A stretch of DNA of 64,000 nucleotides. It comes from Athripsodes cinereus (Eukaryota; Arthropoda; Insecta; Trichoptera; Leptoceridae). Shown here one piece after another: positions 1 to 10,846 of the stretch. The position numbers were made by a program, and so were the translations under genes. Within the stretch, counting starts at the first letter, position 1; every line of letters starts with the position of its first letter. The stretch spans positions 29,294,948 to 29,358,947 of the forward strand of contig OX388314.1 in NCBI GenBank assembly GCA_947579605.1, written 5' to 3'. The notes beneath the pieces are model-generated. The model was given only the letters and a program-made list of their open reading frames with translations, searched no databases and had not been told where the DNA came from.

Positions 1-287
1 CTCATACAACTGGTTGGTTGTTAGAAATTTCCTTAATGCCATTAATCCACCATTTGTGGCATATCATTTTGAATAATAAAAGATTAACTTATGCACAAAA
101 ACAAAAAAATATTTGATTTTTCTATGTGACCTAATCTCCACTAATAGTCATTATCAAAGTCTATTTACATAACTTGTATTTAAGTTAAAATCACATCACT
201 AGATAAAAATAGAAAAACTTACAACTGTTTGTGTTCATTTACATAAATTATTTAAAGAAAAAAACAACAATAAAATAAGAGACTCAC

Positions 288-3200
288 CAAGGGAAGGTAG
301 GAAGTCCCTCTCTTTGGTTTTGCAGGCCTCCAAATTATTTGGACACAAGTTCCATAGCTTTGTCAGTTCACTACTGCAATAGAACAAAACAAAAAACATT
401 TTTAAATTTCAAATTCCAGAGAAATATTGAAGACTTCTTTGGCATGTACAAAATCCAAATGCAAGTCAACTTCAACTTTATGATACAATATATTATTGCA
501 TATTGTGAAGATATCTGAGATGTATTTTATTTCGGAACACCTGAATCCAAATTTATATAAAAAAAACTTACTTTCCCAAGTAATATTTCCCTTGAGCCTC
601 ATACTCTCTGATAACATCTCCTAACAGTCTTCTCCTGCGAGCCTTCAGCATCCTCCTACTCTCTTCAGAGACACCTCCTTCCATCTGACCACTGCCACTT
701 ACATTACCGCTTCCACTACAGCTAGACTTTAACTTCTGGAACTCGGGACATCCTTCGTTCTTCCAGTTATTCCAATGCTCCTCTCTCTGCAACGCGTGCC
801 TAACACATTGAGCAAAGGTCTTCCCTTCGGGAGGAGTCTCAGATATGAGTCCGTATACCTGCTCAGTTGTCTCTTTTACCCAATCACTTTGATCTGCCTT
901 CAGTTCAAATGATTCTCTGAAATAAAACAATGCCTTTTATTGTATTTATTGCAATGAGATGGAGGAAACAAATACAGCAAATAATAGCTTACCAAGTCAA
1001 CAGAGAAATGCACAAAGCTAGGGACAGAAAATAAATGGTACAAGGCAATATATTTACATTTCAGAAAGATAAGAAAAAATTATGAGAAGTGAAGGAGTTC
1101 TTTGATTTATTGGAGACAGAGAAGGATTCCCCAAATGATAGCCAATGTCGGTAGCTTCTGAAATGGCACGGGAATAGGCAAATTACATATAAATCAAATG
1201 TTAGTGCCAATATGCTTTAAATTCGTGAATTAGTAAATAAGCATGCGAAGCAAGTTAGTATCAAAAGAAAAATTTATCATAATCTTAAAAATTGAGGTAC
1301 ATTTAGTATTTAAACTTACGATTTGAATTTTACTGATGAATTTAAATACTGAAATAATATAAGAAACTGTACAAGGACACATCTTCTGAAGTTTGCATCT
1401 GACAACTCTAATTCTAGAAGTTTCTGGTTTGTGAGAAACTTGGCAAAGTAATTATTTGGCTTTCCATCTTCGGTAACAGAATCTGTCTTAATTCCTTCTT
1501 CTTCCTGGTCCACACTCATCTGGGAGAAGGATCTCTTTGTTCCTTTATTATTCTTCAATTGGACTGCTTCTAATTTATAGGAGCCAAATGCAGATAACAC
1601 ACTTGTTGAATACTGAAAATAGAGAGATAATCAGCAAATTAAAATAAAAGAATTAAATTAAGTTGCTAAAATTAATTATGTTCATTTTCATTTACAATAA
1701 ATTATTGAAAAGTAAAACGAAGGAAATAAAATAAAGTAGGTACATCAGAAAACTCATATTTCCATGTAATTAGGAACTCAATCAAATGGTTCTGATTAAG
1801 TGTCAAATTATGCACAAAAACAAACAGTTCTGCATGATTAACTAACAATCTCACATATAGCTAAGATACATACTTTTATAAATAAGGTCACATAAAAAAA
1901 TAAAAAAATTATATACAATGTAAATAAATATGTACATTTCATAAATAAATTTATTTCATTGTATTAGGAAAAAAATGAAACAAGACTCACTGATACAAAA
2001 GTCTTCCATTGCACTTTATTGTAGCACATGTTGGGATTTCTGAAGTAATCCTGCAGAGACCAAAACTTGTAGTACAAATTGTAGTCAATATTCAATTTAT
2101 TCTTCTGCCCTTCTTCCGAATTGACTTCTTCACTTAAAGCATCCTTCAAGCTTACACCATCGTCAGCCCCGAGCTCCGTAACATTATCCAAGTTAAACTC
2201 TGAGACAATGTTCAACCCTGAACGTTCGGAAAAGGGGAAGAACTTTGCCAAAAATAGTAAAATCCTTCCACAAAATATTGTATTCTGAGATCTGGAAAGT
2301 CGTCTTAATAGATCATTGCACATCCTCAACAAATTATTTTTACAAGCAATAAAAAATAAATCTTCCTTCCAAACACTGACGCCGCTCTCTACGTATGTAA
2401 ACATATTTTCACATTTGTCCAGAGTGAGGGCATCAAATATATCTCCCAGAAGAACGACAGGCATTGTAGGAGTCACTATCTGCTTCCTACAACACTCCAC
2501 ACAAAATGTGATATACCTGGAATAATAATTACAATTAATAAAACAATATAAGGATTTTTGCCAGATAACATGTATGTATCTAAACGTTAATTGTATAGTA
2601 TTATTTTTATGTAGATATGTAGTATTTCAGTTGGTGAATAAAAATCCGGTGTAATTTTGGAGCTTTTTTAAATGCAAAAATAATTATACTTATTTTTACA
2701 TTAGACTGATTGTTGGCCAGGTTATGTTTGTTCATGTGCTATTTTTTGTTACAGCACATTTGTTGACAATTATTTTTAAGTTTGACTGATTGTAGGTTGG
2801 GTAAGGGTACGTACATCTAGTGTTATTTTTAGCTACAGCATTGTATATGAAAAATTCAAATAATTAATATTGTGCCCATGAAATAGACAAAATTAAGATG
2901 AAGTATCAATTGGATACTGGAAATAAAATAGGGGCTAAGTGCCAAACGATAAAAATGATTTTTTTTAAATAACAATGTGTGGCACTTACTAATGAATTTT
3001 TCGATGGATCTAAGAGCCGAAAACAGATAGGCATGACACTAATACTTTTTTTGGGCATTGGCTTTGGCATATAGGTACAACCAATTAATGGAAAAAAAAT
3101 CTTTGGCGCCTAGTCCCTATTATATTTCCTGTATTCAATTATCGAGTGAAGGGCTATACCAGTACATGAATATAAGTAGAAAATTCACACATTTCATTTT

Positions 3201-3579
3201 GATGTGTTGATCTTTTCTGAAATTTTACCTGATATATTATACTACAACACTTCATTCTCATGACCAACATATTAATTATTTATTTACCTTTCCAAACATC
3301 CCTGATCCTTTTCTAGTAACTGCATCAATACATCTCTGAACACCTGATCCATGGCAGTTTTCTTATCATTCTCAAATACTGACGATTCATTGTATATCTT
3401 TAATAAATGTGCAGTATCCTTCACTTCGAAACATTTATTCAAAATAACCTAAAACATAACCATACATTATTATAGATTACGACATATTCAAAATAAAAAA
3501 AGTGTTTAAAGTGAACTAGATAAAGTACCTTGAAATCTCTTCGCAGTTCCTCAAAGCCGAACTGCTTGGTAGCAGTCAT
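288..3579 (-). CDS. THOC1: THO complex subunit 1 (THOC1/Hpr1), 5' six exons, partial
   Basis: Core subunit of the THO part of TREX, which couples transcription to mRNA packaging and nuclear export. Minus-strand exons read from the sequence: 3579-3529, 3448-3288, 2516-1991, 1612-1320, 916-572 and 373-288. All junctions have GT donors and AG acceptors and the phases join without a break, giving 487 codons. The start is the ATG at 3579 (MTATKQFGFEELRR). The family signature lies in exon 3: VLLGDIF, LLRMCNDLLRRLS, NTIFCGRILLFLAKFFP, and near its end IDYNLYYKFWSLQDYFRNP; exon 4 has YFAKFLTNQKLLELELSD, exon 5 has NWKNEGCPEF, and exon 6 has LTKLWNLCPNNLEACK. These match vertebrate THOC1, recalled as about 657 residues, so roughly the last 170 residues, including the death domain, lie beyond the left edge. 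The longest intron is 2517-3287. No frameshift or internal stop was seen. Positions 1-287 are the start of intron 6, with no recognisable exon. Confidence 0.95.
917..1319 (-). other. THOC1 intron 4
   Basis: This 403-base intron lies between the exon ending at 1320 and the exon starting at 916. It has a GTAAG donor on the minus strand and a TTTCAG acceptor. The other THOC1 introns are 374-571, 1613-1990, 2517-3287 and 3449-3528. I see no repeat or extra exon in any of them. Confidence 0.85.
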
Positions 3580-3913
3580 TTTAGCTGATCAACTGATAAA
3601 TTTCGACTTAATTTACTTCATCAACATTAAACATGTACGATCTCTGCCAATCTCCACTTTTGCTTTGACAGTTTGACAATTTGTTGACAAGCTGAAACCA
3701 TAAACAAAAAGTTTTTTCAGTATCATAAACAATGCTTCATTTGCTGTTCCCGCCAAAAATAAAAGTTTTGAAAAGCTTTAAAAATAATAATTTATCAAAA
3801 TCAATTACTAAATTGTTAAAACCAATAACTCATCCCCCATTGTCACCCCCCCACTCCTCCTGCTTCCATACCCCTTCCTTTTTTTTTTTTAATTAAGTGC
3901 CTACACTTGTTCA
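3580..3913. other. THOC1 upstream region with pyrimidine-rich tract
   Basis: The sequence upstream of the THOC1 start should contain its promoter and 5' UTR, but no TATA box or clear initiator can be picked out. At about 3835-3892 there is a C/T-rich stretch ending in a run of T. It is low-complexity sequence with no assigned role. Confidence 0.4.
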
Positions 3914-4331
3914 TCCTACGCTTTCACTGCCATGTCAACACTTCCGGTCATTATTATAGACCATTAAAGGTCACGTGGTCTTGTCTATGGATTTGCTTTT
4001 GCTTGGGGGGCAAACAGTCAGATTGCGCAAATCATCCTTGTAGGATGTTATGCCATAAGAGAAAAAAAAGAAAGTCAGACGACAAAATATTAACAAAATC
4101 GACACTGACAGTTTTTTTTTATTATTAGGTATTCTTTAGGCGTTCCACCCAATATTACACTGTAATCGTCTGTTGTGTTGGGATGCCTGATGCCCCTCAA
4201 TGATTTTACTGTGACGTCATCCTTTAATGGTCTATAGTTTGGGAAAAAGGATCTTTCATCAAAATTATGTCGGGTGGGAATCGCTTTCATCCATCATCGT
4301 CAGTGATCACTATTGATGAAACACTTGTTCA
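3903..4331. mobile_element. Insertion with inverted repeats and 11 bp flanking duplication
   Basis: The 11-mer ACACTTGTTCA occurs at 3903-3913 and again at 4321-4331, as expected of a target-site duplication. Inside, TATAGACCATTAAAGG near 3955 is repeated in inverted orientation near 4215-4234. Short ORFs here are not supported as genes. A palindromic TGACGTCA-type site lies at about 4192-4220, but nothing else marks a promoter. The element class is unknown. Confidence 0.5.
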
Positions 4332-4611
4332 AACGTTTCTATTTTGGAGGATCATCCAGAGTGATCACTGAAAGTAAACGCCCCTTACGCTATCACTGCA
4401 ATTTATAAACAATCATTAATAAAATAAGGGAACTAATTATTTGTACTGCTTTTCGTTCGGCAAGAAAAAATCAGCATTTAAGTCATTTGCACAGCTAATA
4501 ATGTTTTCATCGGCAATAAATAAAAAATAAGCGCCACACTTGTTTTACAAACAAACTTGGTTATATCGGCAAATTAAAAAAATTAACAGCTTAATAAATA
4601 CTCGCACAACA

Positions 4612-5190
4612 AAATAATTAATTGACCAGCAGAATTGTTATTTGAGCAGCACAATTATTATTTGAGCAGCAGAATTATTATTTGACCGGCAGAAAATATT
4701 AGATAAACTATATTTTTCACACACCGATTTACCTTCGAATCCACATGAAGTTTTTGTGATTTCTTACCAAATTAATGATGACTACGAAAATAATGCCAGT
4801 TTCCGCTTTGCTATATTAACGAAATATCTCGACTGAAATGTCGAAAAACGCTAGTATCGTTCATTCAGATGCTACATAGAAAATCACATAAAAAGATGCT
4901 ACATACAAAGATTTATTATTTGGACAAGATTAAAAATTTAGCTTTCACAATTTTAATTAAAATTAGCTCACGGTTTGCTGCTCATTTATTTATTTTGCTG
5001 GACAAATAATCATTATGCCGGTCAAATAATAATTTAGCTGGTCGATTAAATTTAGAGTTTTACAATATCATATTATTTGCAGTAGAAATATAATATTCTC
5101 GCTGGGCATAAGTAGCATATCAACATGATATATTTGTCGGCAGAATACATTTTTCTGCTGAACATAACATCAATATTATTATGCTGATCG
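4612..5190. repeat. Short tandem repeats with an inverted counterpart
   Basis: Positions 4617-4695 hold about four imperfect copies of a ~21 bp unit built around TTATTTGAGCAGCAGAATTA. Positions 4988-5050 hold the same unit in the opposite orientation (GCTGGACAAATAAT, GCCGGTCAAATAAT, GCTGGTCGAT), and related GGCAGAA/CTGCTG motifs continue to about 5175. Such inverted subterminal arrays are typical of non-autonomous DNA transposons. The outer boundaries were not found. Confidence 0.5.
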
Positions 5191-5812
5191 TTTAAATGAT
5201 AGCTTTAAAATAATAATAAACTAGATAATTTATTGCGCGCCATTTTGTGAATTAAACCACCGCAAGGGTGAATTTAAAGTTTTTTTTTGCTAGTCATTAA
5301 ATATTAATATATTTTATTATTTTAATTCAATCCAAAGATTAATATATTTTATCACAAGGACCTATTTTAAAATTTCGAAAGCATTTGTTCTTTTATTGCT
5401 ACATATTATGTAATATAATTTTAGCACTGTTCAAAATAAAACTGAAGAAAGATTACTTTGATGAAGGTTATGATTTTGGATGATTTTATTTTTGACGCCG
5501 TTTAACAGTCCCTAGACCGTCTCAAGGGCGCTTTACTCACTTTACATGAATATGATGATTTTTTTATAACTTTAAGTGATAAATTAATTTAAAATTGTAG
5601 GTAAGTTCCCACCATATCGCCATCATTGTCATGTTTCTGTGATTTGTCGTGGTTTCACCATTACCACCTAAAATGAATGCTGATGTTGATGGTTTCCCCA
5701 AAAAGCTTTTAAAAATAAAAACAAATACACAAAGATAATCGACTTTTAGAAACGTTAATGTGATTTGAAAAAAATCCATAAAAATAAATTAATAAAAGTC
5801 TGGGAAGTAAAA

Positions 5813-7141
5813 TTTCATGATGAAATTGAGTCGTATAGTAACAAACACAACAATCTCCACAAAAAATCAAAATTGAGATTTTGATTGAGTCATATAGAGC
5901 ATAGACTATAGAGTTATTTGAATTATTAAATCAGTAACAAAAACAACGTTTTCACATATAAAAGTTAAAAACAAAATTACACTTGGTATCAAAAAACAAC
6001 AATCTCCAAAATATTCGTATCAAAAGCAACAATATCCAAATTGACCAATAGAGGGCTCCTGTTCTTGAAATAGGTACTTCAATACATTTTGGCGGTCGTA
6101 CGTCTCGTGTCGTGTAGAGGATTTTATAAGTTTTAGGTGTTTTTTTTTTTTTCGTTAATTAAACCATTTTTATTTTAAATATGGAATGTTATCCTACACC
6201 TGTGACCAAAAATATGGCAAGAAAAAGAACGAGAAATCCCTCAAATTGGAAGCAGAACATTGCCAAAAAAAAGAGGTAAGTTAAAACTGTATACAGTGAC
6301 GGCACCGTCTTATTTTTTGCAGTAGGTATATATTTATCCTTATTATATTGTGAACATTACTTTTTTATACGACACACTTCAAATATTTTAGTACTTACTC
6401 ATTTGATATCAGCGATTTTTTTGTCCTGATTTTAGATATTCCGCTCGAGAATTACCGATCTATCCCAATCATCAAAAAGGGTAACTAAAATCACTTACAA
6501 TTAAAGATTTGTTTGACTTTCATCGACATTTTTATACAAAAAAAGATTTTTTTTATCAAGATGCAATAATTTTAATAGATTTTTATTATTATTATATTAC
6601 AATTTTTTAATTATTTTTATTATTATTATTACATTTAAATATTTTTTTAATATTATTTACAAATTATATTTTGTAATAATGCATGTCAATAAATGTCTAT
6701 AAATTATACAAAATTAGTAATGAAAATATATATTCATTGTACTTATTCCATATATTCAACAAAAATGATAATATTGGAAAATAGCCGCCACTGTCCATCT
6801 TGTCATTCGTCCTTGTCACTCACTGCACACGTGAATCAAACACTTGAGTATCATAATCAACAATCTCACACGGTGTAAGAATCATTAACAACAATGTCCG
6901 AAACTCAGTAACAAAGTCACCAATCTCCAAATGTTATTTCGTTATAAATGCTTAATTATTTAATATTTTGACATTTTTAAAAATAATTATCAAACTATAT
7001 GTCGGTATGTTTCGATAAAATAATATATCTCAACAATTCTGTTGAACATTTTAAAATAGAACGTTTATTTTGATTCCTATAAAACTACCTACAATGGAGA
7101 TTGTTAATGTTTGATACTATACGACTCAATTATTGATGAAA
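5813..7141. mobile_element. Candidate TIR DNA transposon enclosing a two-exon gene fragment
   Basis: The left end (TTTCATGATGAAATTGAGTC at 5813) and the right end (reverse complement of 7141 leftwards: TTTCATCAATAATTGAGTCG) match as inverted repeats. The match continues through GTATAGTA[A/T]CAAAC to AACAATCTCCA. The motif AACAATCTCC or a one-base variant recurs inside at about 5846, 5996, 6030, 6860, 6889 and 6920, which suggests subterminal transposase-binding repeats. A second copy of the GAGTC(A/G)TATAG motif is near 5884. The enclosed exons are at 6181-6275 and 6436-6480. No clean target-site duplication could be fixed, and no transposase domain is visible. It may be an internally deleted copy. 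Confidence 0.6.
6181..6480 (+). CDS. Basic protein fragment, two exons, unknown function
   Basis: Exon 1 is 6181-6275, starting at an ATG and ending in a consensus donor (AAGAG|GTAAGT). Exon 2 is 6436-6480, after a TTTTAG acceptor. The phases fit, giving MECYPTPVTKNMARKRTRN followed by PSNWKQNIAKKKR and YSARELPIYPNHQKG. If the donor at 6481 is not used, the frame closes at once with TAA (6482-6484). The basic start with R-K-R-x-R-N-P-x-x-W-K resembles, from memory, the N-termini of uncharacterised repeat-associated insect proteins, and suggests nucleic-acid binding. No downstream exon was found, so this is probably a fragment of a longer gene carried by the flanking TIR element. Confidence 0.55.
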
Positions 7142-7429
7142 CAAAATAATAATTCTTCTACAATATTGTTTTTTGTTAAGACAGAAGTTCTACTTTGTTT
7201 TTCAAAGACATTGTCAATTCAATAAGATTTATAATATCCTTATCAAAATAATGAAAGACATCTCTCTTATAAAAAAATATTAGAAAAACATTTTAAATTG
7301 TTATTAAATTGATTCTGTTTCGTTGAAAGTGATAAATAATGTGAATAGCCTTTTATAATACGAATCCACTTTCACTTTTTATTTGAAATACCATAGAGAA
7401 CAATTTCCCATGATCATAGACAAAAACTT

Positions 7430-7520
7430 GAGAAGTAGCGCCCTTGCGCTTGCGCGTAGCTTTCCCTGTAAGTGTCACACGAGCACAGATGTGTCGTGTG
7501 GCGTCCATCAAAACAAAGAA
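7430..7520 (+). promoter_or_regulatory. Likely promoter region of the MCRIP-like gene
   Basis: A short GC- and CpG-richer island in AT-rich DNA lies 145-235 bases upstream of the ATG at 7664. It contains TTGCGCTTGCGCGT, close to an NRF-1 type palindrome. No TATA box is apparent. The assignment is an inference from composition and position. Confidence 0.35.
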
Positions 7521-7663
7521 ATTTTGATTAGATTTGCTAACTAATTTTATGTTATAATTGTAATGGTATATAATAATTTAAAATTATAATACAACGTTCA
7601 CCCGTAGCCATCATATATTCGCACAAACACTCCCGGACAGAAAGAGATAACGAGGAACTCATT

Positions 7664-8147
7664 ATGGATAGAAACATGAACAGGCAAGTCACTAACTATT
7701 ATGTTTATTTCAGAATATATTTCATGTAGTGCCCTAAAAACATTTTGAGTAATATGCCAACCGTACTAAACGAATTTTATAATCGTAATCGTTCTTAAAT
7801 TAGTGATTGTTAGAGGTTTAAGGGTTCGGTCGCTAAATAATTTTGTAGTCATGTCTTTATCCTCTTATTTCTGGACATTGTGTGTTATTTATCTAATCTA
7901 CTTGATAATGCTTCTACGAAATATAAAGTACCACAAATATTGCTGCAATCGCTTTATTGTTGATTGCATTGTTAATGTATGGATTGAAACAATGGGGGAT
8001 TCTCTTACATGGTTCAGGGTCAGAAAGGCAAAGTAAATAATTTACAAAATAGATAATGGAAATCACTATCACTACACACTTAATAGTTGTTTCCTGCGAT
8101 AATATACTAAAATAATGTTAAAAGTATGATGGATTATCAAACAAACA

Positions 8148-8186
<39 letters not shown>

Positions 8187-10846
8187 ATCTTTATTGACCA
8201 TAATTTTACACAAATACATAAACAACAAAATTACAAAACGTGACAACCAACAAAATTAGGCCAAAAGGCGGACTTGTTGCTAGGCAACGTCTTCCAGTCA
8301 ACCCTAAAACATTAACATAAAAAATAAAAATAAAATAAAAAATAGGTCTATGCCTACCTAATAATAAAAATAGTAAAAAAATAAATACAGGAACCCAAAG
8401 AGAAAAAGTTTTAAATATATAAATAAATAATTTATACATATACATAAATAATACATGCATACAATAAATAATAATAATACATACATAAGATAAAATAAAA
8501 TACTATAATAAAAACAAATTAAACGTATGTGATACATGTGCAAAAAATTGATATCTTTGCACTCCTGGTGAGGACAAGGGAGAGGGGGGAGGGGGGGGGG
8601 AAAGAGCTCTTTATCAAGTGTCAACAAGTTACATAAAATATCATCTAGAGACTAATCTATTTTTAAAAGAAGAAAACGATGAGCTGGTACGAATTGTTGG
8701 AGGAAGCTGGTTCCAGAGTCTAGCGCCGTGAATGCTGAAAGATGAAGAATAATAATCGGAATGATGTGAAGGAATTAAAAGCAGCCTATTATTCCCAGAT
8801 CTGAGTGGAAGTCCATGCTCTGCGGCAAACTGGAATCTGTCTCTGAGATATACCGGATAGTTAGGATCTGATAATACCTTAAATAGGAAACAGAGGATGT
8901 GTATGTCTCTTCTCTGACCAATCATAGGGTCAGAATTTGGAAATTCCCTGAGCAAAGATATACAAAGCCATGCTTTGACAGCTTCTTAGTATATGACAAC
9001 TTGTCATTGGCATTTGAAATGTTGTTTTAAATATTTACTACAATAATTGTATTCCTTTCAGTTTATTTGAATGCTAAGAACTCTCTAAGTGAAATTTATG
9101 TGAGAATAATCTTTCAGTATTTGGGTGTTTGTAATTTTTTGTGTTCAGCAAAGCTCTTTCCAAATAGTTATCTGATTTTAATATGTTTATGTATAAGCTT
9201 TAAACAGATTTAATTATATTTTTTCTTTTATTTATGTATCTATAACTATTATTGAAAAACTTGTGTTCACTTTATTTGTATCAAACATTTCTGATGACCA
9301 ACAAAGGCAAAATGCATGGAAGGTACAAAAATTAAGATGTGTATTTGTATTTACTTCTCACATTTTTATATTCAATGTTTTAGGAAATTTGTTGTATTTA
9401 AATTATATATCAGTATTTCTATTTCATTCATACAAAGTCTTGATTTTGTGCCAGTCAAGTCATCTCTTTCCCTAGCATTCTTAACGGGCTAATTTAATTG
9501 TCATAGTAACAATTTATTGTCAAACAGGAGTTTCTAAGCCGTAATATACAACTAAATTTATTTATCAAGTTAATAATATTCCAATTAAATTATCCTTTTA
9601 GGAGCGCAGAGCAACGAATCAGCCTCCTCCATTCTGAGTGACTTCATAATTTAAGTCACCTCTTGCCACAACTGCTATGACAACGATATCTGGCGCTCAG
9701 ATGTCATGTTTATAGGAACATTGTATTCTGAAAGAGGGACGTCCAAGCTGTTGGAAACTTTATGGATGAACAATTGGACTCTTTGAACAACTATAGTAAC
9801 ATTATGTTTGTTATGTTTGCAGGCCACACTGGTACAACAGACAGGGTAGTGGTGGTGGAGGTCTGAAAGGGGGCAGGCCCCCTCGTCTCACACCTTCTGA
9901 GCCTTCGCACTCTCACCCTCATCAGTCTGCAGCACACTCTCCATCATCTGGAGTGCCACCACCCTCCACAACTCCACCAGCTCACACAACTCCACACGAT
10001 GATCTCGTCAACTACATTTATGAATCTTGGGATAAGGTATTATACACATTTATCATCATCATCATCGCCCTCAACGCTCCTCTCGGGAGCACAGGGCAGA
10101 AACCAGCCTCCTCCATTCAGAGCGTCTCTGTGCCAATTGCGTCACCTCTTCCCACGACATTCCTTGCGCTCCGATATCGTTGTCATAGGAACGGTGTATT
10201 GTGAAAGAGGGACGCCCGGGCCTACGGAACCCCTGCGGACGGAAGAACAGTGCTCTTTTTGGCCAACTATCATTGGGCATTCTCAAAACATGTTCCAGCC
10301 AGGACCATCGTCTCTCTTGTATTACGGAGATTACAGGTCTCTGCTGGGTGCGCCGGCGCACAGCATCATTTGTAACATGTTCATACCATCTGACATCCAA
10401 AATCCTTCTAAGACACTTGTTTTCAAAGCTTAGTATCTTCTGCCTTTATACACATTTATAATTATCTAATTCTTGAACTATTGCATGACACTAGTATCTG
10501 TCCATTTAGGATACTCCACTAATGATGTGTCTTGGTAGTTTTCTTGGTGTGTGCTGTTCTTTGAGAAGTCATGAAACTTAAAAAAGAAATGAAGTGGGTT
10601 GAATTGAAACTTTAATAGTTAGACACTTATTTAATGTTGGGAGAAGTAACGGAACACAGCATAAGTGAAATAAATAATATATTAATTTTGTTCTAGATAT
10701 CCCGTGAAGCTCAAGTGTTTGAGCCACCACGACACTTGCCACAGCGCCCCCCACTCCCAATTCTAGACCTGAATTCCTGGTTCGGACGCAGAAATCCCCA
10801 CACACAACACTCTCAACACACACACACCATTAAACACAACTCATAG
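7664..10846 (+). CDS. MCRIP-like (FAM195-like) small protein, three exons
   Basis: Exon 1 is 7664-7683 (MDRNMN and two bases), exon 2 is 9823-10036, and exon 3 is 10697-10846 with a TAG stop; together they give 127 residues. Exon 1 ends AACAG|GCAAGT, a strong GC-type donor; exon 2 follows TTTGCAG and ends AAG|GTATTA; exon 3 follows TTCTAG. The order is a basic start (HWYNRQGSGGGG), a His/Pro/Ser-rich linker, DDLVNYIYESWDK at about residues 66-78, and a C-terminal LDLNSWFGRR. In MCRIP1/2, MAPK-regulated corepressor-interacting and granule-associated proteins, an acidic ENVRF..EAW motif is followed by a C-terminal DL..WW motif; both have counterparts here, so I assign the family tentatively. 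AATAAA signals follow at about 10933 and 11190. Exon 1 is the least certain part. Confidence 0.55.
8145..8960 (-). mobile_element. 5'-truncated non-LTR retrotransposon with (AAAT)n tail
   Basis: The minus-strand reading frame 8955-8641 (104 residues) ends in GARLWNQLPPTIRTS and FKNRL, the usual end of CR1/Jockey-type reverse transcriptase polyproteins. It starts with an RR.IHILCFLFKVL segment of the same region. A 3' untranslated part of about 450 bases follows, ending in an (AAAT)n run at 8148-8188. The copy lies in intron 1 of the MCRIP-like gene in antisense orientation. It lacks the catalytic part of the enzyme, so it is inactive. Confidence 0.75.
8148..8188. repeat. (AAAT)n microsatellite
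   Basis: About ten tandem AAAT units. They form the 3' tail of the minus-strand non-LTR copy. Confidence 0.9.
9600..9760 (-). mobile_element. Decayed RTE-like 3' fragment
   Basis: On the minus strand this resembles the 10078-10235 part of the neighbouring RTE-like copy: it shares the GGACGTCC, CAACGATATC and GGAGGAGGCTG blocks. Substitutions and small indels have closed the frame. It lies in intron 1 of the MCRIP-like gene. Confidence 0.7.
10054..10445 (-). mobile_element. RTE-like retrotransposon 3' end with target-site duplication
   Basis: The minus strand encodes the C-terminal end of a non-LTR polyprotein: LDVRWYEHVTNDAVRRRTQQ, RRWSWLEHVLRMP, RRPGRPSF and RSEWRRLVSALCSREER. It is followed by a (GAT)n tail. 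A 14 bp target-site duplication, TTATACACATTTAT, flanks the copy at 10040-10053 and 10446-10459. It lies in intron 2 of the MCRIP-like gene, antisense to it, and the first duplication begins at the fourth base of that intron. It is almost identical to the copy at 34590-35087. Confidence 0.9.

Noticed and set aside
2316..2525. Plus-strand frame within THOC1 exon 3
   Set aside because: It is antisense to a well-identified exon and shows no motif of its own.
8206..8627. Tyr/Phe/Leu-rich minus-strand frames resembling membrane proteins
   Set aside because: They come from the AT-rich 3' untranslated part of a non-LTR element and overlap each other in different frames.
9263..9340. Possible extra exon SDDQQRQNAWK with a GTACAA donor
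   Set aside because: No acceptor AG precedes it at a suitable place, and exon 1 joins exon 2 in phase without it.
10201..10461. Frames opposite the RTE-like ends at 9953-10461 and 34689-35001
   Set aside because: They are antisense or shifted readings of the retrotransposon C-terminal region, which has clear family motifs only in one frame.
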